Under the pieces are notes generated by a model that searched no databases, was not told the origin of the DNA, and worked only from the letters and a program-made list of their open reading frames with translations. A stretch of DNA of 64,000 bases from Acanthococcus lagerstroemiae (lineage: Eukaryota > Arthropoda > Insecta > Hemiptera > Eriococcidae), in assembly GCA_031841125.1 (NCBI GenBank), contig CM063108.1, positions 52,474,122-52,538,121 of the forward strand. The letters are read 5' to 3'. The position numbers and the translations under genes are program-made. This document shows, one piece after another, positions 21,385 to 33,077 of the stretch (within the stretch, counting starts at the first letter, position 1; each line of letters opens with the position of its first letter).

Positions 21385-22080
21385 CTGGGTGAAATATAAG
21401 AACAAAATTGATCACTTGTTGATTAATGACGTCAATTTGGTGCAGAACGTAACAACCCTCCCGGGCTTCCGTTTTGGGCTCGATCACCGTCTATGCAGAG
21501 GGGAAATCAGAGTACCATTAACACTTCAGTATCATAATCGCTGTCGCAATTTCGGTGGGGAAAAAATTCTTCCTACGCATAAGCTAGGGGAGACCCGTGA
21601 AGAGATGAGTAAGAGATTACAAGCAATACATGAGTCAGAAGAAGGGAGCTCGGTACAGGAGGCTTACGACATGGTTGAAAAGACGATTAAGGAAGTAGCA
21701 ACCAAGTACCCAAAAGTAAGCCCGAAGGTACGTACGGACAACAAGCTCACCGCCAGAAGAGGGACGAACTCGAGAGTACTGAGTCGAAGTCCCCAAGAAA
21801 AAGGCTAGAGCTACTGATATTGAGGAAAAAAGTGAGGATGGAAATCAGGAAAGGTATGCGAGAATACGGTACGAGGATAATTGAGGAAACACTGGAGAGT
21901 AGTAGCTCAATCAAGAAAGTTAAAAAGGAACTAATTCGCGATAAGAAACTCATCCCTGGAATGAACAATACAGAAGGCAAAAAGGTGTTCAAAAGGGAAA
22001 GCATTGTGAAAATAGCAACACGATACTATGGAGAATTATACCAACAAGAGTGCGAGGTTCGGCGCATAACGGAGCCTTAC
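21385..22080 (+). pseudogene. RTE-like LINE, endonuclease end and linker
   Basis: The reading WVKYKNKIDHLLINDVNLVQ, TLPGFRFGLDHRLCRG is the last block of the RTE endonuclease (the SDHR motif, here LDHR). It continues through the linker with LRKKVRMEIRKGMREY, IIEETLESSSSIKKVKKEL and RYYGELYQQE, one frame change at about 21810. It stops abruptly at 22080 where repeat R begins. It overlaps the 5' leader of the Jockey element on the other strand by position only. Confidence 0.75.
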
Positions 22081-23487
22081 GTACCGCTAATGTAAAGGGT
22101 AAACCGACTCCTACTCGTGGTGGATTTCGAAAGTGCGAGTGCCGGGTGAACACTCGTCCAGGGATGCCACCCGTTTTTTCTGTAACTATAAATCGAAAAC
22201 GAAAAAATGGGAAAAAGTTTTAGAACATAAATTTTATTGTGGTATGTTGCCGTATGTGGACTTAAATGTCCTGTAACGAAGCTTAAAATAAAAATCATGC
22301 ATTAGTTACTAACGGTGGGCACACTGTCTTGTCACCGAAATCCCTACAGGGTCAATCACGTACAAGCCAGGACCATTGTCGGGTCATACTCACCCATTCT
22401 ATTTAATTTTGTTAATTTTGGGGGCGGTCCATGAGGTAACTCCTCCACCGGCCATTGAGGTAAAGCCCAAATGTCACAGCCTCCACAGGGGGTATTACAC
22501 TCGCTTAGGTGTGGATAGATGTTTTAAGTTTTAAAAGAAACCGGCGACCCGCCGAATTATATGGCGAAGTCAACATAATAATTAGACATATGGTACCACT
22601 GCTTTGTAGCATCCCTAGCCATGCCTTAAGGCTTTACGGGCTCCCGGGTCACGCCCTTGGACTCGCGGGGTCTTATGCAAACAGTCCCATTTGTTCATTA
22701 AGTTCAGTTATTCCTGAACGAGGTGAAGAGGAGGGAAAGCCATGACATCTGTGCCCCCTCGTAACCGTGAGTCATCCCCCATAAACCGCCACTTTTCAGA
22801 TCAAAATTTTGATAGCTATTGAGGGATTTCGGTGACTACTTAAAAATTTTTATGCTTAGGCATATGGTTACATCTTAACCTCTAAGAATAAGGCTCCATG
22901 ACGAATTCCCACTTCCCGGATCGCTGACGATGAAAATTTCCGCACACTCACCATAATATGTGTGTTTCAATTACCGGACTGGTCTTCTCCATCAACCGGT
23001 GATTGTTGCTACCGGGTGAATGTCGTTGATTTCGCACAATACTCGTACGTCAAAGTGCGCGTTTACACAAAAATGAATTTATACAGTAAAATTACTTTTT
23101 TAAACAAAAAACAACGAAATGGCGAATAGGCGACGATGATTCTTTCTGTTCTTACGCGGAGCGCGTCGCCGAGGCCCCTGGTGAAATCTAGGGTACCTCT
23201 CGTACGATGGTCCCCTCGAGGGGGTTGAACTCGACGGAGATTAGCCGCGCATTCTTACGCGTTCGTTTTTCGACGACAAAATTTTACGACGATGTTTTTC
23301 GGCGACTTGTTTCAGCGACTCTTTTTTCGACTCTCTTTAGACTACCTCCAGCGATTTTTCCAAGCCTGGAGTCTCATTTCCCTTCTTGTCACGCAGGACT
23401 TCCTCCATCATCGCGGGGGCAGGACATCAACCAACCAGAGAGATCCTAATCCTGTGATGTCATTCAAGATCTTCCCGTTGGTTGATG
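22081..23487. repeat. Repeat R, copy 1 (unclassified, about 1.4 kb)
   Basis: Starts GTACCGCTAATGTAA and ends TTGGTTGATG; the same sequence occurs at 39387-40874 in the same orientation with scattered substitutions and indels. No protein in any frame is recognisable in both copies. The right end can form a stem between CATCAACCAAC (23425-23435) and GTTGGTTGATG (23477-23487), and in both copies a T-run follows. No target duplication is evident. Confidence 0.8.
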
Positions 23488-25485
23488 TTTTTTTTTTTTT
23501 ATTTTTATGTATACATACATTTGTGTGTGAGGTGGCGCTACATGCACCGAGCGCTCAGACTCTGCAGTCCATTGCACTATTCCTCAAGTTGCTGTTAAGG
23601 ATTAGCTCAGTAGCCTTACTTCTATAGCCAAAGTGAGAATTTTACTTAGCTCTATCCCTTTGACTTCACTGGGTGCTGGATATTCTAGCCCCAATGCTTC
23701 GCGTCTTGTCCCGGCTATTGCTGGGCACCGACATATGATATGGATCGAGGTTTCTTCCTCTTCTCCACAGTACCTACAGGAGCCGCTTCTTACCACTCCT
23801 ATTTTATACTACATGTGTTTTGTGGCCCCATGACCGGTTAGTAGTCCGACCATGAGCCTTGCATGTTTCCTGTCAAGCCCTAATAGGAACTTGGCATACT
23901 TACTGGGGGCGTCCCCTATCAGTGCTTTGCTGACTTTTATGCCACTGGCCGATCGCCAGCGCATTTCCGTCTGCTTACTTATCCAAACCTTAACTTTGGA
24001 TTTTATGACGCTGTATGCTACAGGAAGACACGGCCTGGGCGTTGCCAGTTCCTTTTTGGTGCCCTCCTTCGCTAGCTTGCCAGCGATCATGTTCCCTTTT
24101 ATGCCGCAGTGTCCCGGTGTCCATAGTACGGTGACCCGGTTCTCGTTAAACACCCTCCGCCACTACCAGGGATGTAGTTTGGTGTGACGATAGTACTTTG
24201 ATAGCTGACTGACTGTCTGTACAGACTACAGATATAGATCTGCTTATTAACAAGGCCCTTCTGCTGGCTTCTCTCAATGGCCACCGTGATCGCCATTATC
24301 TCCGCTTGGAGGATAGTGACGCTCTCGCCCAGTGCCACTGAACAGTTGTCAGCGCCTTTTGCATTCGTGATTCCGATTCCTACACCTTGGTCATTCTTAG
24401 AGGCATCTGCAAACCACACATTTTCCTCTTTTCCTAGAATGCTTGGCCACCTCTTTTCCCAAGCCTCCCGTGTGGGTATAAGCGCACGGTATGGTTTGTC
24501 AAAGAAATGTTCCATCGCAATTCTATCCTTTGGCATCCCAAAGCATTTGTCTATCGTCCTGGCGATCTCCCATATCCTTCCGTGGCCTGTCTTATGAGCC
24601 CGAAGGTTTGGTTGACCCAGACGATAAGCCCCCATTATCGCCGCTGCTTCTATAGCAGTATGAAGTGGTGGCAAGTTCAGAAGCCTTTCTAGTGCCTTTG
24701 TCGGCACCGTACTCATTGCCCCCGTTGTCATCATGCACGCGAGCCTTTGCAGGTGGTCTAGTTCCTCTCTGACGTTGGCCAGGTAGACCCGGCCCCACCA
24801 CACAATGGCCGCATATGTTATTCTGGGGCGTAGTACACCGGTATATATCCAGTGCATCATTTTGAGAGAGAGTCCCCAGGTCCTGCCGACATAGGTACGG
24901 CAAGCCCAAAGAGCCTCAATCCCTTTTCTTATTTTATCTGAAACGTGATCCCTCCAGGAGAGTTTTTCGTCAAGATATACTCCTAAGTACTTCACCTTCC
25001 CTGTGAGGGCTAACGGTCTTCCCTTGTATTGCACCTTGATCAACTCCTTGCCTTTCCTTTTACGAGTGAAAAGAGTGATCTCCGTTTTGTCCGGGTTTAT
25101 CGATAACCCCTTTTTCACATACCATTTTTCCACACATCGGAGTCCCCACTGCATTATCTCCGCGATGGTTCCCGGAAATTTGCCGGTTACCACCACAGCC
25201 AAATCGTCAGCGTAGCCCTGTGTGTATATTTTTTGCCCATTTAACTCCTCCAGCAAGCTGTCCACCACCAGGCTCCACAGTAGGGGAGAGAGAGTACTCC
25301 CTCTTGTGGGCAGCACCTGATGGTAGTTGCATGGATCCGTTCTTGTTGGTATGTTATCCGGATCTCCCTGCCTTTTAGCATAGATACAATCCAGTTTATT
25401 AAGCTTTCCTTCACTTCCCTTTCCCTCAGGGCTGTTTCTATGGATGTCTCAACAGAGTCGCATTGACCATAGTTATAGTATCAGA
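23488..25485 (-). mobile_element. LOA/I-like LINE with RNase H, 5'-truncated
   Basis: Minus-strand element from the polymerase palm (about 25485) to a poly(A) tract seen as T's at 23488-23500, about 100 bp after the last coding trace. Presence of RNase H after the polymerase puts it in the I/LOA group. Confidence 0.75.
23590..25485 (-). pseudogene. LOA/I-like polymerase plus RNase H (decayed)
   Basis: Order on the minus strand: ETALREREVKESLINWI, CCPQEGVLSPLLW, TQGYADDLAVVVTG with YADD intact, GLSINPDKTEITLFTRK, KVKYLGVYLDEKLSWRDHV and LRPRITYAAIVWWGRV; then RNase H with VWFADASKNDQGVGIGI (first Asp), QAEIMAITVAIE (Glu), a corrupted third motif YICSLYRQS where the family has a Ser-Asp-Ser, and WTPGHCGIKGNMIAGKLAKE (fourth motif His present). 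The tail carries a CCHC-like CRYCGEEEETSIHIICRCP. Frameshifts near 24100-24250 and 23800. The polymerase stretch is open for over 300 codons. Confidence 0.85.
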
Positions 25486-26709
25486 GTTAAGTGAACCTTA
25501 ACGAATCTTGAAAGAGTTTGTTGAAGTTGTAAATAGTCGTGAGAAAGTCTCAGGGAGTCTAAACAGAGTCTGAAAGTGCCCTACAAGAGTCTGGGTGAGT
25601 ATTGATGGGATTTATTCCCAGAAGTAGAAACAGTTAGAATGACCGAGATACTTTCGTCAGGTAACAAACTGGAGTGATTCGTGGGTTGACTAAATTTGTA
25701 AGTTAAAACCTTCTGACCTTGAAAATCATCTTTTTCTTGCTTACTGATCTCGACATTTTTCAAGTTGATAAACGAAAGTCTTGACAGAGATATTGAGAAA
25801 TCTTATCAGAGTTTGAATAAATATCTTTAAAAGAAGAGCTTGAAAAAGTTGACAAAATTTGCTTGAGCTCCGACAGAATCTATAAAAAATATTGCTTTAT
25901 CGCTTCTCTCAAATCGAAATTATTAATCCTAGCGTAGGTTTGTCGGAATTTTCCCAGTCAGCCCGGATGAATGTTTTCCCCTCCCCGAACCCGATCCGCC
26001 CTTGCATTCATAAATCTACTGATATTTTTTATTAAGACATCGTCTTCAGATAGAAAAATATTTACGAAGGACTTTATTTGAACGAGTGTTGTGACACGAA
26101 CTCATCTGGGCGTCGCTTCTCCTGTCTCTCTGTGAATACAAACGATTCGACGATACGAAATTTGCAGAATAATTAAAACACGTTCGTTTACACTCCGACT
26201 CGGATCAGAATCGAAAACGGTTTCACGAGTGATCGTTGATTTATTGTCGCTCTGTCAATGGAACTGGCGAACAAATGTAATTAACAAGAGTGTACGAAAA
26301 AGACCGAAAATGTAGAAAAATGCTCTCCAAATACGACAATAATTAAGACGTATTGTGCTCAATTTCTTCCTCCGGCTGTATTTGTTTCTTTCTCTCTCCT
26401 TCATTTATATATAGATACACTTTTTCGAAGTGAAATAACAACAAAAACCGAAAGTAATCAGTGGAAATACAAAGGAACGAAACGCAGGGTGTGAAACGTA
26501 ACGAGAAGATAAAAGAATTCTAATATACTTTCGAGAAGAATTCGAAAGAATAAAGAAGGTGAAAGGAAAAAGCCAAAGAGCTTTCATTAACAGTACCGAT
26601 GATTTTTCACCAAGTCAGGAAGTAAGCCTTAATGAAGCAGTTTAGTCAATTCGTCTTCCAGTTTTGGATCGAAACACCAATTAACAATTCAATGTACCGA
26701 AAAATAAAC
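25486..26709. other. AT-rich DNA with no identified gene
   Basis: Includes loosely repeated GAGTCT/AGAGTTTG words around 25480-25830 suggesting an old simple tandem origin, then unremarkable AT-rich DNA. No protein or inverted termini found. Confidence 0.35.
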
Positions 26710-28385
26710 TTTTTTTTTTTTAATCAGAAAAAAAAGTGAGTCGTGGAAAAGTGACAAAATATGATCCATCGAGATTTTGGGCGATTTTGTAATAGCAGAA
26801 CAGTCAACAATAAAGTATTGTGTGAGGCGTGTATGTCCCATCCTTAAGCAGGTGATGATAACTTCCTTACAGCGGGAGGAAGGTTGGGACGTTGACCAGG
26901 GGACAGGTGTAAGCTTGATTCGCGCGAACTTGTTGTGCCGAGAGGCTTGATGCCGCCACTCTTTGAACCACTTACGCAAAATGATCTGGTGAATAGCGGA
27001 AGTGAGATATGTTGAGATAATGAGGTGACGAGTAATATATGGGAGCTGTGTAGCTTGCTGTGCTGCTTGATCAAGCCTCATTTCCTGGGATACCAATATG
27101 GCTTGGGATCCAGATGAGTGAAATGCTCTTGGTTGGTGAAGAAAATGAGATGGAGAATGAGATGGATGCGCTGGACGAGAGCGTGCGTTGAAAGGCGATC
27201 AGAAATAGACCTTAGGGAGGAAAGTGAATTTAAGAAGACCAGATAGTGGGTGGGAGTGGGCGGGTCTTCGAGCGAGGAGATCGTGACTAGGCACTGTAGG
27301 ATAGCATGAAGTTCGGCTGTGTAGATGGAAGCTGTGTTTTCAAGTTGAAAGGAGTGTAGTAGGCCATCTATGGAGTAGACGTTAGCGGTGCGTCGGTTGT
27401 ACTTTGAACCACCTGTGAAGCATAGATACGGTCAGGAAGGCGGTCCAGAATTTATTGCAAATGTGTCCGATAAACTTGGAGGGATGTAGATTTTTTAGGG
27501 AATTCTGTAAATTCAAAATTGCATGGGGGAAGGTTCAACAACCACGGTGGGGGTGACGTATGGATTGTTGGTAGTGAATTGTGGGAAAAGATACGGGACA
27601 CTGTCCCTTCAAAATTTGAACGTAAGTGTAGTGAGGATTTAGGAACAGGGGTGTAGTTTGAAGGGTTCAAGAGGTACTCATATGCAGGAAGATTAGAGTT
27701 ATCTACTATCGTAAGGAGACGTTTGGCAGTGAGTTGCATTTGGCGGTAAGAGAGAGGAGGAATTCCAGGATCGGTACACATACTCAAAGCTGGGCTAGTG
27801 CGAAGAGCATCAATGACGATACGTAAACCCGCATTTTGAACAGCGTCAAGAAGCTTTAAGTATGAGGGAAGGGCAAGTCCATATATGGGTGATCCATAAT
27901 CCATGATAGATCGGATCAGAGTCTGGTATAACTGAACGAGTAGTATTCTGCTACATCCTTTGGAAGGATGTGAGAGGCACTTCAGAACATTGAGTGAGGG
28001 CATACATTTGGCTTTTATGTATTTTATATGAGGTAACCAGGAGAGGAGAGCGTCAAGATGAAGACCGAGAAATTTGACTGAATTGGAGCGAGGAATCGAT
28101 TGTGAGTTGAGTAGAAGAGGTGGAAAGTTAGATTGTTTGTTCGATGCTGGAACATGATGAATTCTGTTTTCCATTGTGATGTACGGAATCCTGTTCAGAG
28201 GACTATACTTCGATTAGTTTTATGTTTTCTTGGAGTAGTCTATGGGCACGTTGTGGATTTTTGGATTTGAGGTGAATGCTGAAGTCATTGGCGAATAGTA
28301 TTTGTGTGAGAAGGAAACGAACCTGAAGAGTGATCTCATTAATAGCAATACAATGAAAAAAATGCCTAGAGACCCTTTTTTTAGA
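26710..28385 (-). pseudogene. I-like LINE, palm to RNase H, minus strand
   Basis: From about 28385 on the minus strand: GSLLGVFFFIAINEITLQVR, ILFANDFSIHLK where YADD is FAND (second catalytic Asp lost), RIPYITMENRIHHVPASNKQ, SVKFLGLHLDALLSWLPHIK, RSIMDYGSPIYGLALPSYLK and SPALSMCTDPGIPPLSYRQM, all typical of insect I elements. RNase H follows: CFTGGSKYNRRTANVYS (Asp to Gly), YTAELHAILQCL (Glu), LNSLSSL (third Asp lost) and, in a shifted frame, WIPSHIGIPGNEA. The tail has LRMGHTRLTQYF. A 12-T run at 26710-26721 is its poly(A). Both polymerase and RNase H lack catalytic residues. Confidence 0.85.
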
Positions 28386-28560
28386 GTGAAGGCCTCCTTC
28401 AACCTCGGCTATTCTTTACGGTCCTGAGCTACATTTTCGAAATTGTTATTAAGCATAAAATTTGCTATCGAGTCTCTCCATCTCGCCTCCTGCTTAGCCG
28501 GTGATCTTTTATTATTTGTGGTCGAGCAAGGTCTCATTTGCACCAACCTCTGGTTACAGC
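28386..28560 (-). pseudogene. RTE-like LINE 3' end scrap
   Basis: Minus-strand reading KRSPAKQEARWRDSIANFML followed by NNNFENVAQDRKE, a stop, PRLKEA is the terminal tail of an RTE element. It is cut by the I-like LINE at 28385. Confidence 0.65.
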
Positions 28561-29256
28561 ACTACCTGAGGGGTCTAGGTGTAAACAAGACATGTTCTCG
28601 AAACTTCTTTTTTTTCCAGGAAACGTGAAAAACTGATTCTCAAAAAACCCTATCTCTCATTTGCGGTAAGAAGTTTAGTATTTTCAAACATCATTTTTGA
28701 AGAAGCTACCGCAGCGATCAAAGCTCAAATTTGTCGGAAATTTTGAATTTTCACCCCCCCCCCTCATATAGGGTTTAGGTTATCAGATGGGGTACCTGAA
28801 TATAAGCTCAAAAATGAATTCTACGTGTGGAAAAACATATATCTAGACACCCAACTCGATCTTCTTCAAAAATATTGTATTTTCATCCCTTTTAAAGGGA
28901 GATAGGCCTGAAAACAAATTCAGTGTCTCGAAATACAAAAATATTTAGACAATCACTTCGATTCTTTCAATGATTTTGAATATTCTTCCCCAAATACAGG
29001 AGTAGGTTACCGGATGGGCTAATATAACCTCAAAAACGAATTCAGCGTCTCAAAAAACATACATTTAGATTTCCAATTCGATATTTTCAAACATGTTGAA
29101 TCTTCAACCCCCAATAAAGGAGGTAGTTTACCAGATGGGGTTAATATAAGCTGAAAACGAATTCAGAGCCTCAAAAAACATATATTTGGACATCTAATTC
29201 GATTTCTTCAAAAGTTTTGGATTTTCATCCCCCTATAAAGGGGGTAGGTTACTATG

Positions 29257-30123
29257 TGTGGTAACCAAGCTACGCGGTTTCCGGATGGCCAAGGCGTTGA
29301 TATCGAATCATTCGATTGATACGAAAACGAGTTCTCTTTCTCTCATTTCTCCAAACATGTCTTTTCCTGTTATTTCCTGTCCTATCCCGATAATATTATT
29401 CTGCCCGCTCTTTTTTAATTTTATCGACTTTTCCTACCTTCCTCGACTTCCTTGACCTCACGATCGAGGGGGAAAATGCACCGATGACCATCGGAGAAAA
29501 CGCTGCAGCGAGGACTCGGTTCTTGGGGACGGCCAAAGCACGACCGCATCAAATTTCTTAACGAGAAATCTAAGTCTTAAACCAATTTTGAGTCTTTTTC
29601 TTGTGATCTCTGTGAACAATTTCGCGAAACGTACACTTTCCGCGATTGCGAGTTTTTCCTGGTATCGCGCAGTTTTCACGATTTTGTAACACGTAATCGT
29701 GACCGTTCGCTCTTCCCGGATCACGTGTGGACCGCCGAACTAACATCGTCGCTTCACCGTACTGACTATCCCGGAGGACCAGTACCGTCCGCTCTACCTG
29801 CGAAGAATCATCGTTTTTCTGTTCACTAGATCGTAAGCTACCGAATAAATAACATTGTCTTATTAGTCATCGCTGGTATTTTAAGTCGAAGTTATCTCGT
29901 ATCGGCGTTCTACCTGTCTGCCATCCGACCAGAGTAGGATCCGTTACTTTGAGGTATTCCGATAGCTGATACTCAGTCAAACCCTGGGTTGCTCCGTCTC
30001 ACGAACACGTTCCTAATCCATCCACCCTGTAGACCCCTTGAGCTAGTCGTGGCCTAACAGTGGTTCATCCTCTAACCGACCAACCCTCCTGTTACCCTAG
30101 GAGCCTCGCCGTCGGTTACCACA
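29257..30123. mobile_element. DNA element, about 867 bp, inserted in the tandem array
   Basis: The ends TGTGGTAACC and GGTTACCACA are perfect 10-bp inverted repeats, flanked by TATG on both sides (29253-29256 and 30124-30127). Removal of the element restores a normal array unit (GGTTACTATGTGAGGTAAAAAT), supporting the boundaries. It is GC-richer than the array. Superfamily unknown; no transposase trace. Confidence 0.65.
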
Positions 30124-30192
30124 TATGTGAGGTAAAAATGAGCTCAAAAACGAATTCAGTGTCTCAAAAAACAAAAATATTCAGACACCCAC

Positions 30193-30642
30193 CAGAGTCC
30201 TGCACGATTCCACCCGTAACCCGGTTGAATCCGATTACTACTCGTACCGCATGCGGATACGAGTTTCGAGTGGTCGGGTAAAATCGTACCCGGGTAACTT
30301 CTGACCCGTTCATGACGAGTAAAGTTACGGGTGCACCCGTAACTACTCGTGATTCTTAAACATCAATTTTTTTTCTTAGAACTGTTTTTTAGAATATGTT
30401 TTTGTTAAAATTTGTAAATTTGTGTGATAATGAAAAAGTATAAATTACTAGAGAAACGGTAGCGGAGATCGATCTTATCAAAGTACAAACGAAAGGCGTA
30501 CAAAAATGAACCACGGGTCTTCCGAATAAACCTTTACCCGGGTAGTACGAGTCGAACTCGTTTATCAGACGGGTCAACTCGTAACCGTGCACTGACGAGT
30601 TAACTCGTTCTACTCGTAAACGCGTGACCGTGCAGGACTCTA
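30193..30642. mobile_element. hAT-type MITE, 450 bp
   Basis: Bounded by a perfect 8-bp duplication ACACCCAC (30185-30192 and 30643-30650). Ends are inverted: CAGAGTCCTGCACG at the left and TAGAGTCCTGCACGG as reverse complement at the right. An 8-bp duplication with CAG-like ends is the hAT signature. The interior is built of ACCCGTAAC/GAGTAGTTACGGG motifs in both orientations. No transposase. Confidence 0.85.
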
Positions 30643-30977
30643 ACACCCACTTCGATTCCTTCAAATTTTGAATATTCTTCCCCCAATACAGTGGTAGGGT
30701 ACCGGATGGGCTAATATTAACCTCTAAAACGAATTCAGCATCTCAAAAAACATACATTTAGATATCCAATTCGATATTTTCAAACATTTTGAATTTTCAA
30801 CTCCCCTAAAAGGGGGTAGGTTACCAGATAGGGTAAATATTAGCTGAAAAACGAATTCAGCGTGTTAAAAAACATATCTTTGGACACCTAACTCGATTTC
30901 TTCAAAAATTTTGAATTTTCATCCCCTAATAAAGGAGTAGATTACTAGATGGGGTAAAAATAAGCTCAAAAATGAAC

Positions 30978-31600
30978 TCAGCGAGCCAAAATACCCCTAA
31001 ATTGATATATTGTTGTTAATAGTTTCCCGAATCCGATTTTTGCAGCTTCAAATTTTGAAATCTCCCATTGTGCGACACCCTGTATGTTACTTGTGAAGCG
31101 GAGCAAGAGGACATCCTGTATATAAGGACTGAGCACTGGAAGGAAAGGAACTGTTTCTAGGTACCAGTCAATGTAAAATTTTGACTTGGAACCAATCAAA
31201 TATTGAAAAACTGTGTAGTTAGGTTTTGGCCGCCTGGAATCACGAAGCCCAGTGTGCGTCCTCAGAATACGTTTGAAAAATATATTCGTTTATCATTCCA
31301 ACAACTTGATCTGAGAACCTTTTAGATGATGCAGCTTCAATTTTATCAACCAGCCTGCCCAAAACGTGATAACGAAAAGCCTAATCCCCAAAATTAACAT
31401 GATCCATTGGAACATGTGACTTTTGACTCCAACCCTGTAGTTTCAAGGCCCGTTTTACACTAGACAAAGTGAAGTTCGAAAAAATCTTTACATCATTCGA
31501 TTTGGTTTGAAATGTTCTATCCAGTGTCATGCTTAACTCGTTTTCGAGAAATTTGTAATATATCTCGTTTGCACCTGGACCCCTCATCTAGTCGAGTCCG
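30978..31600 (-). pseudogene. Decayed coding region of unknown family
   Basis: A minus-strand reading with protein-like composition: ANEIYYKFLENELSMTLDRT, FSNFTLSSVKRALKLQGW, SHVPMDHVNFGD, stop, AFRYHVLGRLVDKIEAASSK, RFSDQVVGMINEYIFQ, then after a shift KSKFYIDWYLETVPFLPVLS, PYIQDVLLLRFTSNIQG. I do not recognise a family. Either a pseudogene or part of an unknown transposon; the last 100 bp overlap sequence that looks repeat-like (GCGACACCCTGTAT). Confidence 0.4.
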
Positions 31601-33077
31601 GCTGACTGACGTACGTATTACAAACATGAACATTATGCGGCGTTTACATTCGTGTGCTTAATATGGTTTGCGATTGCGGTAACTGCAAACGTAAATTAGC
31701 GGCTCGTGCCCAACTCCCCACCCCACACGTGAAATTTGGAAATGCGTTTCGAGGTACCCCTCGCCGTTATAGGAAAACGTGTGTACCCGTATGTGGTCTC
31801 GTAATTTGACGTGTATAATCTGCGGACCCGGCAAATACAGGGTCGGTTGGGGACTGCGTGGGTAAACATGACCGACGGTTTTTTACTTTTCGTGCTATGC
31901 ACGCCGGGTCTGTATGGAAATGGCGAAAACGATATCAAAATTCATTCGTGCCGAAGGGACTCGCAAGATACACGTATAGATGAACTTGGGGATGGCACCG
32001 AAGCGTCTAATTTTTACGAAATTTTCTCTGCGGAACTCACCGCATTTTGTTGTTGTTTTTTTTTTTTCTTCTTCTACCGGCACGGCGGCGTTTCCTTTTG
32101 AGCAGAATTTTAACGGACCGGCTGAGGAGCACGTCGACGGGGAAAGTTTTAAACGTCTTATAATTCCCGTTCACGTCCTCGTCGCGCGTTTTTATCGGCC
32201 GAAACGCGTGCTCCCGAAAAACCTCCAGATAAGAAATTTCGCGAACAAGATGCGAACATTTATCACTTTCAGCGGAGCCGCCAGGGCCGCGGCGGCGGCC
32301 GCCGCCCCTGCCGCCGCGCCGTTATTTTAACGCTTATTCGACGAATTCGAGGACGGGGATGCGACGCCGGCAAAGCGCGTCCTGCCCGAAGTTTGCTGTG
32401 TATTACGCGTGTCGTCGAAATACAACGCCGTATTCGCGAAAAACTAATTATCCGGAATAATTATTTAGCATCACGCGATTGCTTATTGATGTGGCCGGAA
32501 CGTGCCTTACTTAAATGAGCGCGCCAGCCGTACAGAATAAACGTATAGGCGGTGATTGAGTCGTTGCCGGTATTTGCGACGAAGCAAATCAAACACGTGG
32601 GAGTCGCTGGCACACTCTTAATGGACATCGAAAGATCGCTAAATTCCTTAATGGTGTACTTTGGCTTTTGTTATCTGCGTAGGGAAGTCCTAACGGCGGA
32701 GATATAAACTTTCGGAACTCGGTTCGGCGTTTCGCATGTTAATGATTTTCATATTTCGTGTCCCCGAGACCCACGTCCGCGACCGCGCTGGAGCCGATGA
32801 AAGATTCGTCGGTAGTTGGCACAGTCATTCCATACATATCGTCTCCGAAATATTATTACGTTTTTAAGTTATACATCGACTAGAAATACGGCAGACATTC
32901 TATACGATGTTTGGAATTATCGACATCAAGTAGAGAATCAGACGGCGTTTTGATGGACATTGCGAGATGAAATAATGCCACCGAAATTACAGGCGTTCTT
33001 TGTTAGTGTAAGAAGTCAGAAGCAGAATCGTAGCAAATAGGACAGGCTTTTTATTTGTTAATTTATCTTTATTTCAG
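31601..33077. other. Probable single-copy DNA; GCC-rich tract at 32276-32320
   Basis: Balanced composition with CpGs, no transposon protein and no repeat shared with the window. A GCC/GGC tract translates as a run of alanines at the end of a 116-codon plus-strand frame (31980-32330), without other support. This is the best candidate for host intron or intergenic DNA because it precedes the possible exon at 33078. Confidence 0.4.

Larger units (their letters stand above)
28735..31000. repeat. 122-bp tandem array, about eight or nine units
   Basis: The word CGAATTCAG and its variants recur at 28816, 28916, 29038, 29159, 30152, 30731, 30853 and 30974. After subtracting the two insertions (871 and 458 bp including duplications) the spacing is 121-122 bp, except one unit of about 100 bp. 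Each unit also holds AAAAAACATA, CGATTTCTTCAAA, CATCCCC and GGGGGTAGGTTACCAGATGG. Units differ by many substitutions, so the array is old. Confidence 0.85.

Noticed and set aside
23425..23500. Helitron 3' terminus at the right end of repeat R
   Set aside because: There is a stem but with a loop of about 40 bases, and it is followed by a T-run rather than CTRR; the left end does not start TC.
31980..32330. Poly-alanine protein end
   Set aside because: Only a short GCC tract supports it; no upstream domain, start context or splice signals could be identified.
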